Below are positions 1 through 7,737 of a stretch of 55,680 nt of DNA, piece after piece. Every line of letters starts with the position of its first letter. Positions within the stretch are counted from its first letter, which is position 1. The position numbers and the translations under genes are program-made. A model generated the notes under the pieces. It was not told the DNA's origin. It was given only the letters and a program-made list of their open reading frames with translations, and made no database searches. The stretch lies in assembly GCF_000381745.1 (NCBI RefSeq), contig NZ_KB906999.1, positions 1 through 55,680 of the forward strand. Direction: 5' to 3'. This DNA comes from Psychromonas ossibalaenae ATCC BAA-1528 (GTDB taxonomy: Bacteria > Pseudomonadota > Gammaproteobacteria > Enterobacterales > Psychromonadaceae).

Positions 1-245
1 CGCTCCATTTCCAAGCGTTTTACTTGTGCTTTTAACTTACGGATCTCGTCCTGCTCTGGAGTTAGTTTACCGTTTCCTCTAAATGCATGGCCATCATCAT
101 TTTCTGCCTCTTTTATCCAACGGCCCAGAATCTGAGGAGTAATCTCTAAGTTTCTAGCTGCTTCTGCAATATTGTAATTTTGCTCTCTTACCAGCGCAAT
201 GGCATCAAGTTTGAACTCTTTTGAATAGGTTTTACGTGTTTTCAT
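1..245 (-). CDS. IS3-family transposase OrfA (3'-truncated by window edge)
   Basis: The minus strand from an ATG at 245 reads MKTRKTYSKEFKLDAIALVR and continues as an open frame to the window edge. This is the N-terminal helix-turn-helix of IS3-family OrfA (transposase_8 type), which binds the element's terminal repeats. The HTH (residues about 20-50, with the IAEAARNLEITPQILGRWIK region) is followed by the start of a leucine-rich coiled coil (EIRKLKAQVKRLEMER), typical of OrfA just before the frameshift into OrfB. A GGAG ribosome site lies 6 bases upstream. OrfB would lie beyond the left edge, so completeness cannot be judged. Family assignment is firm; the exact IS subgroup is not. Confidence 0.9.
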   Translation of the reverse strand, partial: MKTRKTYSKEFKLDAIALVREQNYNIAEAARNLEITPQILGRWIKEAENDDGHAFRGNGKLTPEQDEIRKLKAQVKRLEME

Positions 246-305
246 TTCAATCTCCAGTTAAATCAATTATGTCTTAACTGGGTTAGTCGAATCAATTAAA
301 CCACG
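1..305 (-). mobile_element. End of an IS3-type insertion sequence
   Basis: The orfA gene begins at 245, and the non-coding 246-305 that follows should contain the IS end. Read on the minus strand it includes TTCGACTAACCCAGTTAAGACA, similar in style to IS3-family terminal repeats. The other end is outside the window, so the exact boundary and target duplication cannot be set; position 305 is an estimate. Confidence 0.5.
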
Positions 306-371
306 TCACAGTACAAATTCGTACAGTTAAATTCTGTATCTTAGTACAACAACTAATTCAGTTACTCAAAC

Positions 372-477
372 AAAGTACTAGACCTAACTGCTCTTATCTC
401 TCCTCTTTATTAATAATAGGAGAACTGACTTAGTCAAAATTTGTTTTAAGCCTGTGCTTCGGTACGGGCTTTTTTGT
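372..477 (+). repeat. Tandem 106-bp repeat, copy 1
   Basis: This 106-bp block recurs almost unchanged at 535-641 (two substitutions and one extra T). It starts AAAGTACTAGACC, contains an internal inverted repeat TCTCCT...AGGAGA around TTTATTAATAAT, and ends in a rho-independent terminator (448-476). It has no ATG-initiated frame of useful length. The layout, repeated body plus own terminator, fits duplicated small RNA genes or the duplicated 3' end of a stable-RNA unit; neither is proved. Confidence 0.8.
448..476 (+). terminator. Rho-independent terminator of repeat copy 1
   Basis: AAGCCTGTGC / GTACGGGCTT stem closed by a TTCG tetraloop and followed by TTTTTT. It is a textbook intrinsic terminator on the plus strand, but no recognisable gene precedes it. 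Confidence 0.8.
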
Positions 478-534
478 GCCTGAAAGAAAACATTTCGTGA
501 TACAACGAAATCGGGTGCTGTAAACCCAAGAAAT

Positions 535-641
535 AAAGTACTAGACCTAACTGCTCTTATCTCTCCTCTTTATTAATAATAGGAGAACTGACTTAGTCAA
601 AATTTGTTTTTAAGCCTGTACTTCGCTACGGGCTTTTTTGT
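535..641 (+). repeat. Tandem 107-bp repeat, copy 2
   Basis: Second copy of the 372-477 block, separated from it by 57 bp that contain a small hairpin (ATTTCGT GATACA ACGAAAT). The two substitutions fall in the terminator stem and loop; the rest is identical except for one added T, so the duplication is recent or kept uniform. Confidence 0.8.
612..639 (+). terminator. Rho-independent terminator of repeat copy 2
   Basis: Same hairpin as at 448-476, here AAGCCTGTA/TACGGGCTT with a TTCG loop and TTTTTT tail. One loop-closing pair is lost relative to copy 1. Confidence 0.75.
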
Positions 642-675
642 ACTTAAAATTTACCGGAACAATTCCTGCTGTAGC

Positions 676-704
676 CTCGTTCCCACACAGAGCATGGGAA
701 CGAG
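676..704. repeat. REP-like palindrome
   Basis: CTCGTTCCCA / TGGGAACGAG, a perfect 10-bp inverted repeat with a 9-base loop (CACAGAGCA). It matches the widespread proteobacterial palindrome of the TTCCCACGCTCTGCGTGGGAA type. It lies just after the stop of the minus-strand gene at 722-1885 and could also work as that gene's terminator hairpin. Confidence 0.6.
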
Positions 705-721
705 TGCTTTGCAGAACTATG

Positions 722-1885
722 TTATACAACCTCGTCTGCAGTATCCGCGGCGTTTTCAATATCCGCTAAACTTTCTGTAGATGATAATTTATCAAGCTGT
801 GCTAACTGTTCAAACAACGCCTGACTATATTCAATCAGCTTATTAACTTCCGGCTCTTCCTGATTCAACCACTCTAACAAGCCGGCTAACTGCTCTTCAA
901 GCGCTAACGGTTTTGCTGTTTCATAAGCATCTGTTAACTCATTATTTAAAGGCTGGAGCTGATCGGCAATCTCTTTGCCGGGAAGCACCTGCTGATATTC
1001 TTTTACAGCGGCATAGGTTTCCGTGCTCTGCAGGTTCATCGAAAAGGCGGCCAGCTGGCTGGTATCCATTCCAACATTGAGTGCTTCATCAAAAGCATCT
1101 TCCAGATCACCTTCAAAAAACAGGTCACTGACATTCTGCAGGCTGCCCATCAACTCATTCACAGCAGCCTGTTCATCTTCATTTAATTCGCCGTTTACCT
1201 CAAAAGAAAACGCATAATTAAATGATTCATAATTCGACTGCGCGTAATCCATAGAGTTTTCATCAAATTTTAATACTGCCGCACTCTGCTGCAGATAGTC
1301 CGCATTAAATGTAATATTAATCTGATCGCCTTCATTAGTCGTAATACTAAACGATGCATCATTAGTTAAATTATAACGCTCAGCTTCCCGGTAATTTGTC
1401 ATACCATTAACAGCGCCTTCCTGCGGTTTAAACAGCTCCTTAGAAAAATCTTTTAAACCATCTTTAATTAAATGTTTTGCTTCGTGGATTCCATTTTTTA
1501 TCTCTTTGGTCATTAACCCGGCATCTTTAAGCTCACTTTTAGCCTCAGCAAACCCCGTTTTTATCCCTTTTTTAGCATCATGGAGCATACCTTTTAAGGT
1601 TTTATCATCTGCACCGTTTTCTTTAGCCTTGGTGATCGCCTCTGTCACGAAGCTCAATACATTCTCAGCTGCTTTTTCAAAATCAAAAGCAGATTTATCC
1701 TGTTGTGCTGACTGCTCTGGTATGCCTAAAGAGGAGGCTAATTTTCCGTGCATGATATTAACTGCAAAACTTTTCTTTTCAATATAATGAACATTACTCT
1801 GCTGCGATATTTCATTTTTCCCCTCGCTCTGCAGCAGCTTATTAAATAGTGCCGCGGGTTGAAAACTTGGCATTCCAATTCTCAT
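722..1885 (-). CDS. DUF5610-domain protein
   Basis: 387 residues from the ATG at 1885, chosen over an upstream in-frame start because TTGGAGGAAATC sits directly before it. The segment of about residues 55-150 (GIPEQSAQQDKSAFDFEKAA, then LSFVTEAITKAKENGADD and AKKGIKTGFAEAKSELKDAG) matches my recollection of DUF5610, a helical domain of unknown function in marine gammaproteobacteria. The C-terminal half is acidic and rich in Asn, Gln and Glu with beta-like NITFNADYLQ strands. There is no signal peptide or membrane segment. It stands alone between the repeats and a 520-bp non-coding stretch. Domain naming is from memory; role unknown. Confidence 0.75.
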   Translation of the reverse strand: MRIGMPSFQPAALFNKLLQSEGKNEISQQSNVHYIEKKSFAVNIMHGKLASSLGIPEQSAQQDKSAFDFEKAAENVLSFVTEAITKAKENGADDKTLKGMLHDAKKGIKTGFAEAKSELKDAGLMTKEIKNGIHEAKHLIKDGLKDFSKELFKPQEGAVNGMTNYREAERYNLTNDASFSITTNEGDQINITFNADYLQQSAAVLKFDENSMDYAQSNYESFNYAFSFEVNGELNEDEQAAVNELMGSLQNVSDLFFEGDLEDAFDEALNVGMDTSQLAAFSMNLQSTETYAAVKEYQQVLPGKEIADQLQPLNNELTDAYETAKPLALEEQLAGLLEWLNQEEPEVNKLIEYSQALFEQLAQLDKLSSTESLADIENAADTADEVV

Positions 1886-2405
1886 GATTTCCTCCAAATA
1901 CAACGTATTTAATACTGGAACGTACTTAGACCTTATCGGCAAAAACGAATAATTCTTAATTAGAATTTCAGTTCAAAGTTAGATGATTTTGTTCTATTGC
2001 GCCCTACTCTTATTACTATACAGCGATTTTAGTCGGCTAAAAACTACAGAAAAGTGTGGGTAAAAAATAACATTTACAGAGTACGATTAAATGCACCAGC
2101 CAAGAAGGCTTCGGCAGTCAGTTCAGTATGGTTTTTCCTAAAACCATCACAGAGTAACAAGCGCCGTACAGCTCTACATTGAAAAAGCAGTAAAAACAAA
2201 AGAAACCGGCCTGCCGATATCGTCCCGCCAAAGATATAATAAATGCCATTTTTTAGTGAGTAAATAATCCATATTGGTGAAGACATCCCTAGGCAAAACA
2301 ACAACAAAACAGTAACAAATTGATTTTGTTAATAATTTAACACTGGCACGTTATTTCCATTACTTTACCTGCTGCTGAGTTTTTCAGTACCCCAAGGAGA
2401 GTAAT
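1886..2405. other. Intergenic stretch without a convincing gene
   Basis: 520 bp between the DUF5610 gene and a 36-codon ORF. It must hold the DUF5610 promoter. A minus-strand frame (2074-2307) whose last 30 codons look protein-like (FRKNHTELTAEAFLAGAFNR) has no ribosome site and a low-complexity first half, so it is not called; a decayed gene end is possible. Confidence 0.5.
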
Positions 2406-2516
2406 ATGAGTAGTGATATCATGCTGTTAAGTTACGGTTACCCGATTGTGTATCAATCAATAAGACCTAAGCATAAAGTAAAACGCAGTTTTTTCCGCTG
2501 CATTTTAAGATGCTGA
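2406..2516 (+). CDS. Candidate small protein, 36 aa
   Basis: ATG at 2406 is preceded by a strong AAGGAGAG site with 5-base spacing. The frame reads MSSDIMLLSYGYPIVYQSIR and ends in a basic, cysteine-containing tail (KRSFFRCILRC) before TGA at 2514. A 14-bp hairpin follows at 2549-2592. A good ribosome site, a closed short frame and a following hairpin together suggest a translated small protein or leader peptide. The next gene downstream is the Lrp-type regulator. I do not recognise the sequence. Confidence 0.4.
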   Translation: MSSDIMLLSYGYPIVYQSIRPKHKVKRSFFRCILRC

Positions 2517-2548
2517 GTCGTTATAACCAAAATATATACCCGTTACCA

Positions 2549-2595
2549 ATGAGACTTTGTTGATAATCCAGTGGACAGCAGCAAAGTCTCATTTT
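2549..2595 (+). terminator. Stem-loop after the small ORF
   Basis: ATGAGACTTTGTTG pairs with CAGCAAAGTCTCAT (one G-T pair) around a 16-base loop, followed by a short TTTT. The stem is strong but the T-run is weak, so it may be a terminator or an attenuator-like hairpin. Confidence 0.5.
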
Positions 2596-2773
2596 CACCG
2601 ATGCTCCCCCATGCAGCTTTTATTTAAAAAAAACAATTTAGCGGGCGAGTAAATAGCTGAACCAGCGGCCTGGCTGCTATGATATTATTTTACTAAGTGC
2701 TTGACCATTACCTGTGATCCAGCTCTGCATCTATGTTATTATCCGCGTTTTGCTATTAAATGAGAACCACACC

Positions 2774-3247
2774 ATGGCAGAGCTGCAACTCGATAAAACC
2801 GATTTAGCCATTTTAAAACTACTGCAAAGTAAGGGAAAACTTTCAAACCAGGATCTCGCCGATCAGGTCGGATTATCCCCTTCTCCCTGTTCACGCCGCG
2901 TAAAAGCTCTCGAAGAGTCAGGCTTTATTACCGGTTATGCCACTTTGTTATCACCAGAGCATTTTAACCTGTCACTTGCGGCCTATGTTCAGGTATGTCT
3001 GGAAAAACATACTCCGGAAATTATTGAAACATTTGAAGCAAAAGTCTGCAGCTATGATGAAGTATTAGAATGCTGCTTACTTACCGGCAGTGATGCCGAT
3101 TACCAGCTGAAAGTACTGGTAAAGGATATGAATAGATTTAGAGAATTTTTACTGGATAAGCTGACCAGTCTTCCTAATATCGGTGCTGTGCACTCCTGTT
3201 TCGTGCTCAAACAGGTTAAGAATCATACCAGCATTCCTCTGCCTTAA
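2774..3247 (+). CDS. Lrp/AsnC-family transcriptional regulator
   Basis: 157 residues from the ATG at 2774 (MAELQLDKTDLAILKLLQSK), the usual Lrp/AsnC length. The N-terminal winged helix-turn-helix (about 8-60, LSNQDLADQVGLSPSPCSRR) is followed by the RAM/AsnC ligand-binding domain (about 68-145; CLLTGSDADYQLKVLVKD is the typical ligand-loop region). Such proteins bind amino acids and usually control a neighbouring transport or degradation gene. The next gene, same strand 239 bp on, is an amino-acid/Na+ symporter, its likely target. I left out upstream in-frame codons because the Lrp family starts near this ATG. Confidence 0.9.
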   Translation: MAELQLDKTDLAILKLLQSKGKLSNQDLADQVGLSPSPCSRRVKALEESGFITGYATLLSPEHFNLSLAAYVQVCLEKHTPEIIETFEAKVCSYDEVLECCLLTGSDADYQLKVLVKDMNRFREFLLDKLTSLPNIGAVHSCFVLKQVKNHTSIPLP

Positions 3248-3330
3248 AGCGAATAGAAAATAATTTTCATATTATAGCGGCGCAATATTCTTGCGTATTT
3301 ACCTTTTCATAAACCAACAAAACAACAAAA

Positions 3331-3376
3331 ACCCGGGTAACAACAAAAAAACGGAATAAAACAGCCCGGGTTAACA
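3331..3376. promoter_or_regulatory. Paired CCCGGGT(T)AACA motifs upstream of the symporter
   Basis: ACCCGGGTAACA and GCCCGGGTTAACA occur 34 bp apart in the 239-bp gap before the symporter gene. They form both a direct repeat and, through CCCGGG, a possible stem. The surroundings are very poor in G. They could be operator sites for the adjacent Lrp-type regulator or a leader hairpin; nothing more can be said. Confidence 0.35.
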
Positions 3377-3486
3377 AAAATCCAACACAAACAAGTAAAT
3401 AGATAACATTCTGCGCGATAACCCGTCATTGACCCGAGAAAATAAAGGTCTATTATGCGTCTCTCAAAAAATCATAGAGAGCACAC

Positions 3487-4845
3487 ATGAGCAGTACAGA
3501 TTCAAATCATTTTAGTTCACGCATCGGTTTTATTATGGCGGCTGCCGGTTCAGCTGTCGGCGTAGGTAATATCTGGGGATTCCCGACACAGGCGGCCACC
3601 CACGGCGGCGGTGCATTCCTGCTCGTATATTTAGTACTTATTGTCATTTTAGGCTATCCGATGCTGATTGCAGAACTAATGATTGGTCGACACGGACAGA
3701 CTAATCCAGCTGATGCTATGGCTAAAATAGGTAATACACCGATAAGTAAAAAAATCGGTAAGTTAATCGGTTTTACCTCTATTATCACCGCGACGCTGAT
3801 CTGCACTTTCTACAGTATATTATCCGGCTGGTTTGTTAGTTTTGCAGCAGCCCCTGTTGCCGGTGCCTTTGGGTTTTCACAAGCCTCAGCCTGGTTAACG
3901 GACTTCTCATTATCTCGTAATTTAATATTTACCACTATCTTCATTCTAATGGTGATCTGGGTAATACGTCAGGGAGTGCAGGAAGGCATAGAAAAATGGT
4001 CGAAACGCTTAATGCCGCTCCTGCTGCTTATTCTAGTATTAGGCGTGGTCTATATACTTACCCTGCCCGGTGCAATGCAGGGGCTTAAAGTATTATTAGT
4101 CCCTGATTTTTCCCGTATCTGGGAAGCTGACGTACTGATCGGTGCACTAGGGCAAACCTTCTTTTCATTGACCATAGGTACTGCTGCTATGATGGTTTAC
4201 GGTGCTTACCTGGGGAAAAAAGAGAACATTGCCAAATTAACCGCTTATGTTACTTTGACGGACAGCAGCGTCGCCTTACTGGCTGCCCTGATGATTATTC
4301 CGGCAATGTACGTTGCACAGCATAACGGCGTACAGATCTTCAATGAGTCCGGCGGCCTGCTGAATTCAGATACTTTGGTATTTACTGTCTTGCCGGCACT
4401 ATTCGCTACATTAGACGGCAGCCTGCAGTATATTTTAGCATTTGTATTCTTTGTATTAATGACGATTGCCGGACTAACTTCTGCGATATCAATTGTTGAA
4501 GTACCCACCAGCTATTTAATGGAAAAAACAAGCATGGAGCGTAACAAGGCGGCCGGCTTTATCGGCGCACTTATTATTTTCTTATCGTTAATTGTGGTGT
4601 TGAACTTCGACACTCTGTTCGGCTTTATGATCACCATAACCACTGAACGTGCACAGCCGCTTGTCGCCTTAGGAATTGCTGTCTATTTAGGCTGGGTATG
4701 GAAGCGTAACAACCTCTTACAAGAGATCCAGGAACAGCAGGATGTAGACAGCAGCAGGCTGTTCTGGCGGATCTGGCCTATTTATGTAAGATATATCTGT
4801 CCGCTGCTTATTACACTGATTATCTTCCAGTTATTTAACGGCTAA
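3487..4845 (+). CDS. Sodium-dependent amino-acid transporter (NSS/SNF family)
   Basis: 452 residues with 11-12 hydrophobic segments, the bacterial NSS (LeuT/TnaT-like) length. TM1 holds the family signature AAAGSAVGVGNIWGFP (about 18-33), the broken helix that binds Na+ and substrate; ATHGGGAFLLVY follows as in LeuT-fold proteins. The TM6-like region (GQTFFSLTIGTAAMMVYGAY) is also typical. It would import an amino acid, possibly aromatic or hydrophobic, across the inner membrane with Na+. An Lrp-type regulator gene precedes it and a terminator follows at 4887. Substrate cannot be read from sequence. Confidence 0.92.
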   Translation: MSSTDSNHFSSRIGFIMAAAGSAVGVGNIWGFPTQAATHGGGAFLLVYLVLIVILGYPMLIAELMIGRHGQTNPADAMAKIGNTPISKKIGKLIGFTSIITATLICTFYSILSGWFVSFAAAPVAGAFGFSQASAWLTDFSLSRNLIFTTIFILMVIWVIRQGVQEGIEKWSKRLMPLLLLILVLGVVYILTLPGAMQGLKVLLVPDFSRIWEADVLIGALGQTFFSLTIGTAAMMVYGAYLGKKENIAKLTAYVTLTDSSVALLAALMIIPAMYVAQHNGVQIFNESGGLLNSDTLVFTVLPALFATLDGSLQYILAFVFFVLMTIAGLTSAISIVEVPTSYLMEKTSMERNKAAGFIGALIIFLSLIVVLNFDTLFGFMITITTERAQPLVALGIAVYLGWVWKRNNLLQEIQEQQDVDSSRLFWRIWPIYVRYICPLLITLIIFQLFNG

Positions 4846-4886
4846 AGCGCCTGTCTTCCCCTAACAAAGGCATATTATCTTCAAGC

Positions 4887-4914
4887 AGCAGCGGTGCCCC
4901 ACCGCTGCTTTCTT
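4887..4914 (+). terminator. Terminator after the NSS transporter
   Basis: AGCAGCGGTG / CACCGCTGCT, a perfect 10-bp stem with a 3-base loop and a TTCTT tail, 42 bp after the transporter stop. Confidence 0.8.
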
Positions 4915-4940
4915 CCTATTTCCAGCGAGTCTTAATTATT

Positions 4941-5126
4941 ATGTTACATAAAGCAGTAGTTCGTCCGTTACAGGCAAAAAAAGGCCCCCTGCTAAACACA
5001 GAAAAGAGAATAAGCAGAGGTGAAGGCCAGTTAAAACTTGAGGATATTGCACTTAGATCGAAAAAGTTAAAACAAAAGAATTTAGTCAAAAAAGTCCGTA
5101 ACTTGAGAAAAACAGTTCATCAGTAA
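4941..5126 (+). CDS. Small basic hypothetical protein, 61 aa
   Basis: 61 codons from ATG 4941, very rich in Lys and Arg (SRGEGQLKLEDIALRSKKLK and KKVRNLRKTVHQ), no membrane segment. It lies between two hairpins (terminators at 4887 and 5147), which gives it its own transcription unit. There is no obvious Shine-Dalgarno sequence before the ATG, which lowers confidence. A nucleic-acid-binding role would fit the charge but is a guess. Confidence 0.5.
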   Translation: MLHKAVVRPLQAKKGPLLNTEKRISRGEGQLKLEDIALRSKKLKQKNLVKKVRNLRKTVHQ

Positions 5127-5146
5127 GAATGACAGGCAGTCTAAGA

Positions 5147-5168
5147 ACGCCGGCAGCCGGCGTATATT
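5147..5168 (+). terminator. Hairpin after the small basic ORF
   Basis: ACGCCGG / CCGGCGT with a 3-base loop, followed by ATATTT, 20 bp after the stop at 5126. The GC-rich stem is strong but the T tract is poor. Confidence 0.55.
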
Positions 5169-5389
5169 TAATCGTTTATACCAATAAAAAACAGCTAGTT
5201 CACTGTTCAATGATTTACTCCAATCCCGTATCTATTTTTTTTTAATAAAATGTAATCACCCTTGTTTTATTTTTGAGCAAAATAACAAAAAATAAAAAAA
5301 TATCAACAGCTTTCACACATCCGTAAAGGCAGGTCTATCATTTATACAGTGGCAGATTAATCCCCCAAAAAACATCAAAGGAATGTACA

Positions 5390-5989
5390 GTGAGAATACA
5401 ACTGCAGTTATTTTTCAGTCTAATTTTACTGTTCGCCTGCGGTCCGGCTAAAAAATTTCAATCAAATAATCAGTTTACTTTTAATAACGGCGGTTTATAT
5501 TTCTCGCAGCGTTTAATTAGCGACTGGGGGAAAGATGTTGCTGTGCCCGTTTGTAAAGAATGCAGCAAACATGTATACACGGCTTATACACCAACCGGAC
5601 CAATGCTGTTCCGTCAGGTTAATAACGGGCGGGGGGATTTAATATTCTTTTATGCGGCCAACGCACAACATAGTTTTGCATTAAACACCGGCAGCGGTCA
5701 ATACATGGCACATCTGCAGCTTAAAAATAAAAAACTGTATTTCTCTGTCAATGAGGAGAGTATTGAGCTTAAACTTAATGAACAAAATACATTCCAGTTC
5801 GGTTCACAAAGTTACTTCGTTTCATTAAAAAAGATTAAGTTTATAGAGGCCAGACAGCCAGATTCCAAATCGAAGCAGGCTACATTTATAGAGAGCAGTC
5901 AAGCAGAGGCGCAATCAAAACCAATGGATTACCGGGCAGATATTTTGATCTGGCTTAATCCGCAAAATGCAGCGGCTGTTAAATCTTAA
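5390..5989 (+). CDS. Predicted lipoprotein of unknown function
   Basis: 199 residues from a GTG at 5390, supported by AAAGGA 8 bases upstream; no in-frame ATG fits. The N-terminus MRIQLQLFFSLILLFACGPA is a lipoprotein signal with lipobox LFAC, predicting a lipid-anchored Cys17. The mature part is beta-rich and includes VCKECSKH (two close Cys, about residues 51-58) and a Gln/Ser-rich segment near 160-180. It is the only gene in a 1.1-kb interval and is not obviously linked to the guanine deaminase 230 bp downstream. I do not recognise the family. Confidence 0.7.
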   Translation: MRIQLQLFFSLILLFACGPAKKFQSNNQFTFNNGGLYFSQRLISDWGKDVAVPVCKECSKHVYTAYTPTGPMLFRQVNNGRGDLIFFYAANAQHSFALNTGSGQYMAHLQLKNKKLYFSVNEESIELKLNEQNTFQFGSQSYFVSLKKIKFIEARQPDSKSKQATFIESSQAEAQSKPMDYRADILIWLNPQNAAAVKS

Positions 5990-6218
5990 TTAATAACGTC
6001 CAAAATTTGACTTCCTTCCGGATGCAGCCAAATACAAAAATAGAATTAAACATGCACCATCAGGATCCATGTCTGCACCTTCACAACCATAAAACACACT
6101 AAATAAAGTCAATTATTTGAATGCGTTATCTATCATCCCTTTAAATACAATATCTAAACAACTGGCACAAAAAATGCCATATAGATTTTGCTTTAATTAA
6201 AATAATAAGGAAACCATA

Positions 6219-7685
6219 ATGAATCAAATAACAACAAGACTTTCAGGCTGCCTGCTGATGCTCCTCAGCTTTACTGTCGGTGCGGCACAATTTAATTATA
6301 AACAGCCCGGATTTTTAGCAACAGCGGAAAATGGCGCTTATCGGGCCGAAATTTTATATTTTGTCGAAGATCCTAGTACCACAGCATCCATCACAGATGC
6401 TGTTCGCTATTATTCTGATGGTTTATTAATTATTAAAAACGGTAAAGTAAGTGATGTCGGCGACTATCAGCAGCTAATTAAAAAATTAGGTGCGAAAGGT
6501 GAAAGCATCAAAATCAATCAAAGTTATCAGGGTAAACTTATTATGCCCGGCTTTATTGATACCCATATCCATTTCCCCCAAGCCGAAATGATCGGTGCTT
6601 ACGGCGAACAGTTATTACAGTGGCTTAATAAATATACTTTCCCTACAGAAAAAAAATATGCCGATAAAAACTATGCCGACAAAATGGCAGAAACTTTTAT
6701 TGACCAGCTTCTCAGCAACGGTACAACAACCGCGCTTGTATTCGGCAGTGTTCACCCTGAATCAGTCAATGCATTGTTTGAACAGTCTGAGCTGTTAAAT
6801 ATGCGAATGATCGCCGGTAAAGTCATGATGGATCGTAATGCCCCGGATTATTTAACAGATACAGCGCAAAGCAGTTATCAGGAGAGTAAAACCTTAATTG
6901 AAAAATGGCATGAAAAAGGCCGGGCACTATACAGTATTACACCACGTTTCGCTCCGACCTCAACAGATGAACAGTTAAATTTAGCCGGAAAATTAAAAAC
7001 ACAGTACCCTACCGTGTATATGCACACCCACCTATCTGAAAACTTAGGCGAAATAAAATGGGTTAAATCACTATTTCCGGAAGCGGCAAGTTATTTAGAT
7101 GTATACAGCCAGGCAGGATTAACCGGACAGCGCAGTGTCTTTGCCCACGGTATCCACCTTAATGAAACTGATTTTCAGGAACTTCATGATCACGGCGCTG
7201 CCATTGCATTCTGCCCGACCTCAAATCTATTTCTAGGCAGCGGCTTATTTAAGCTTCGTGAAGCAAAACAGCAGTCACGTCCGGTACGCATCGGCATGGG
7301 CACAGACGTCGGTGCAGGTACCAGTTTTTCTATGCTGCAGACACTTAATGAAGCCTATAAAGTGGTGTTGTTACAGCAGAACGGCAGAGATAAAATCATG
7401 GCCCTTTCTGCTTTTGAAGGTTTTTACCAGGCAACCTTAGGCGGCGCAAAAGCGCTTTATTTAGACGATAAAATAGGCAGCTTAGCACCCGGTTATGAAG
7501 CCGACTTTATTGTTCTAGACTGGAAAGCGACGCCGCTTCAAACACTGCGTATGAATACCATTGAAGAGCACAATCAAAGTGAACTGACACTGCTTGCCGA
7601 AAAATTATTTGCGCTAATGATGCTCGGTGATGATCGAAATATAGCAGCCGCAGTGGTCAGCGGCCGTGAGGTTTATAAAAAGTAA
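6219..7685 (+). CDS. guaD: Guanine deaminase with N-terminal signal peptide
   Basis: 488 residues of the amidohydrolase superfamily. Metal-binding motifs are in order: PGFIDTHIHFPQ (about 110-121, HxH), HTHLSEN (about 268-274), FAHGIHL (about 307-313) and GTDVGAGTSFSM (about 361-372, the catalytic Asp). These are the GuaD signatures; the enzyme hydrolyses guanine to xanthine and ammonia. Unusually, the N-terminus MNQITTRLSGCLLMLLSFTV runs to a GAA-Q cleavage site near residue 23, followed by about 40 extra residues before the usual start of the fold, predicting a periplasmic enzyme. AAGGAAACCATA precedes the ATG. No purine transporter or xanthine dehydrogenase gene is adjacent. Confidence 0.9.
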   Translation: MNQITTRLSGCLLMLLSFTVGAAQFNYKQPGFLATAENGAYRAEILYFVEDPSTTASITDAVRYYSDGLLIIKNGKVSDVGDYQQLIKKLGAKGESIKINQSYQGKLIMPGFIDTHIHFPQAEMIGAYGEQLLQWLNKYTFPTEKKYADKNYADKMAETFIDQLLSNGTTTALVFGSVHPESVNALFEQSELLNMRMIAGKVMMDRNAPDYLTDTAQSSYQESKTLIEKWHEKGRALYSITPRFAPTSTDEQLNLAGKLKTQYPTVYMHTHLSENLGEIKWVKSLFPEAASYLDVYSQAGLTGQRSVFAHGIHLNETDFQELHDHGAAIAFCPTSNLFLGSGLFKLREAKQQSRPVRIGMGTDVGAGTSFSMLQTLNEAYKVVLLQQNGRDKIMALSAFEGFYQATLGGAKALYLDDKIGSLAPGYEADFIVLDWKATPLQTLRMNTIEEHNQSELTLLAEKLFALMMLGDDRNIAAAVVSGREVYKK

Positions 7686-7700
7686 CTTACCCAAAGCATT

Positions 7701-7730
7701 AAGGCAGGAAGTTGTATTGCTTCCAGCCTT
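7701..7730. terminator. Convergent-gene stem-loop
   Basis: AAGGCaGGAAG / CTTCCaGCCTT, a symmetrical stem with one A-A mismatch, lies between the guanine deaminase and exonuclease genes. T-runs are weak on both strands, so termination is a modest inference. Confidence 0.5.
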
Positions 7731-7737
7731 CCTACAG

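Noticed and set aside
372-641. CRISPR array
   Set aside because: Only two long repeats of 106 bp with a terminator in each; no short regular repeats or cas genes anywhere in the window.
2074-2307. Minus-strand 77-codon frame
   Set aside because: No ribosome site, low-complexity hydrophobic first half and no terminator. Only the last 30 codons look protein-like, so I noted it as possible decay instead of a gene.
2531-2545. TATACCCGTTA resembling the left end of the short MITE
   Set aside because: No matching right end (TAACGGGTATA type) lies nearby, so it is probably coincidence.
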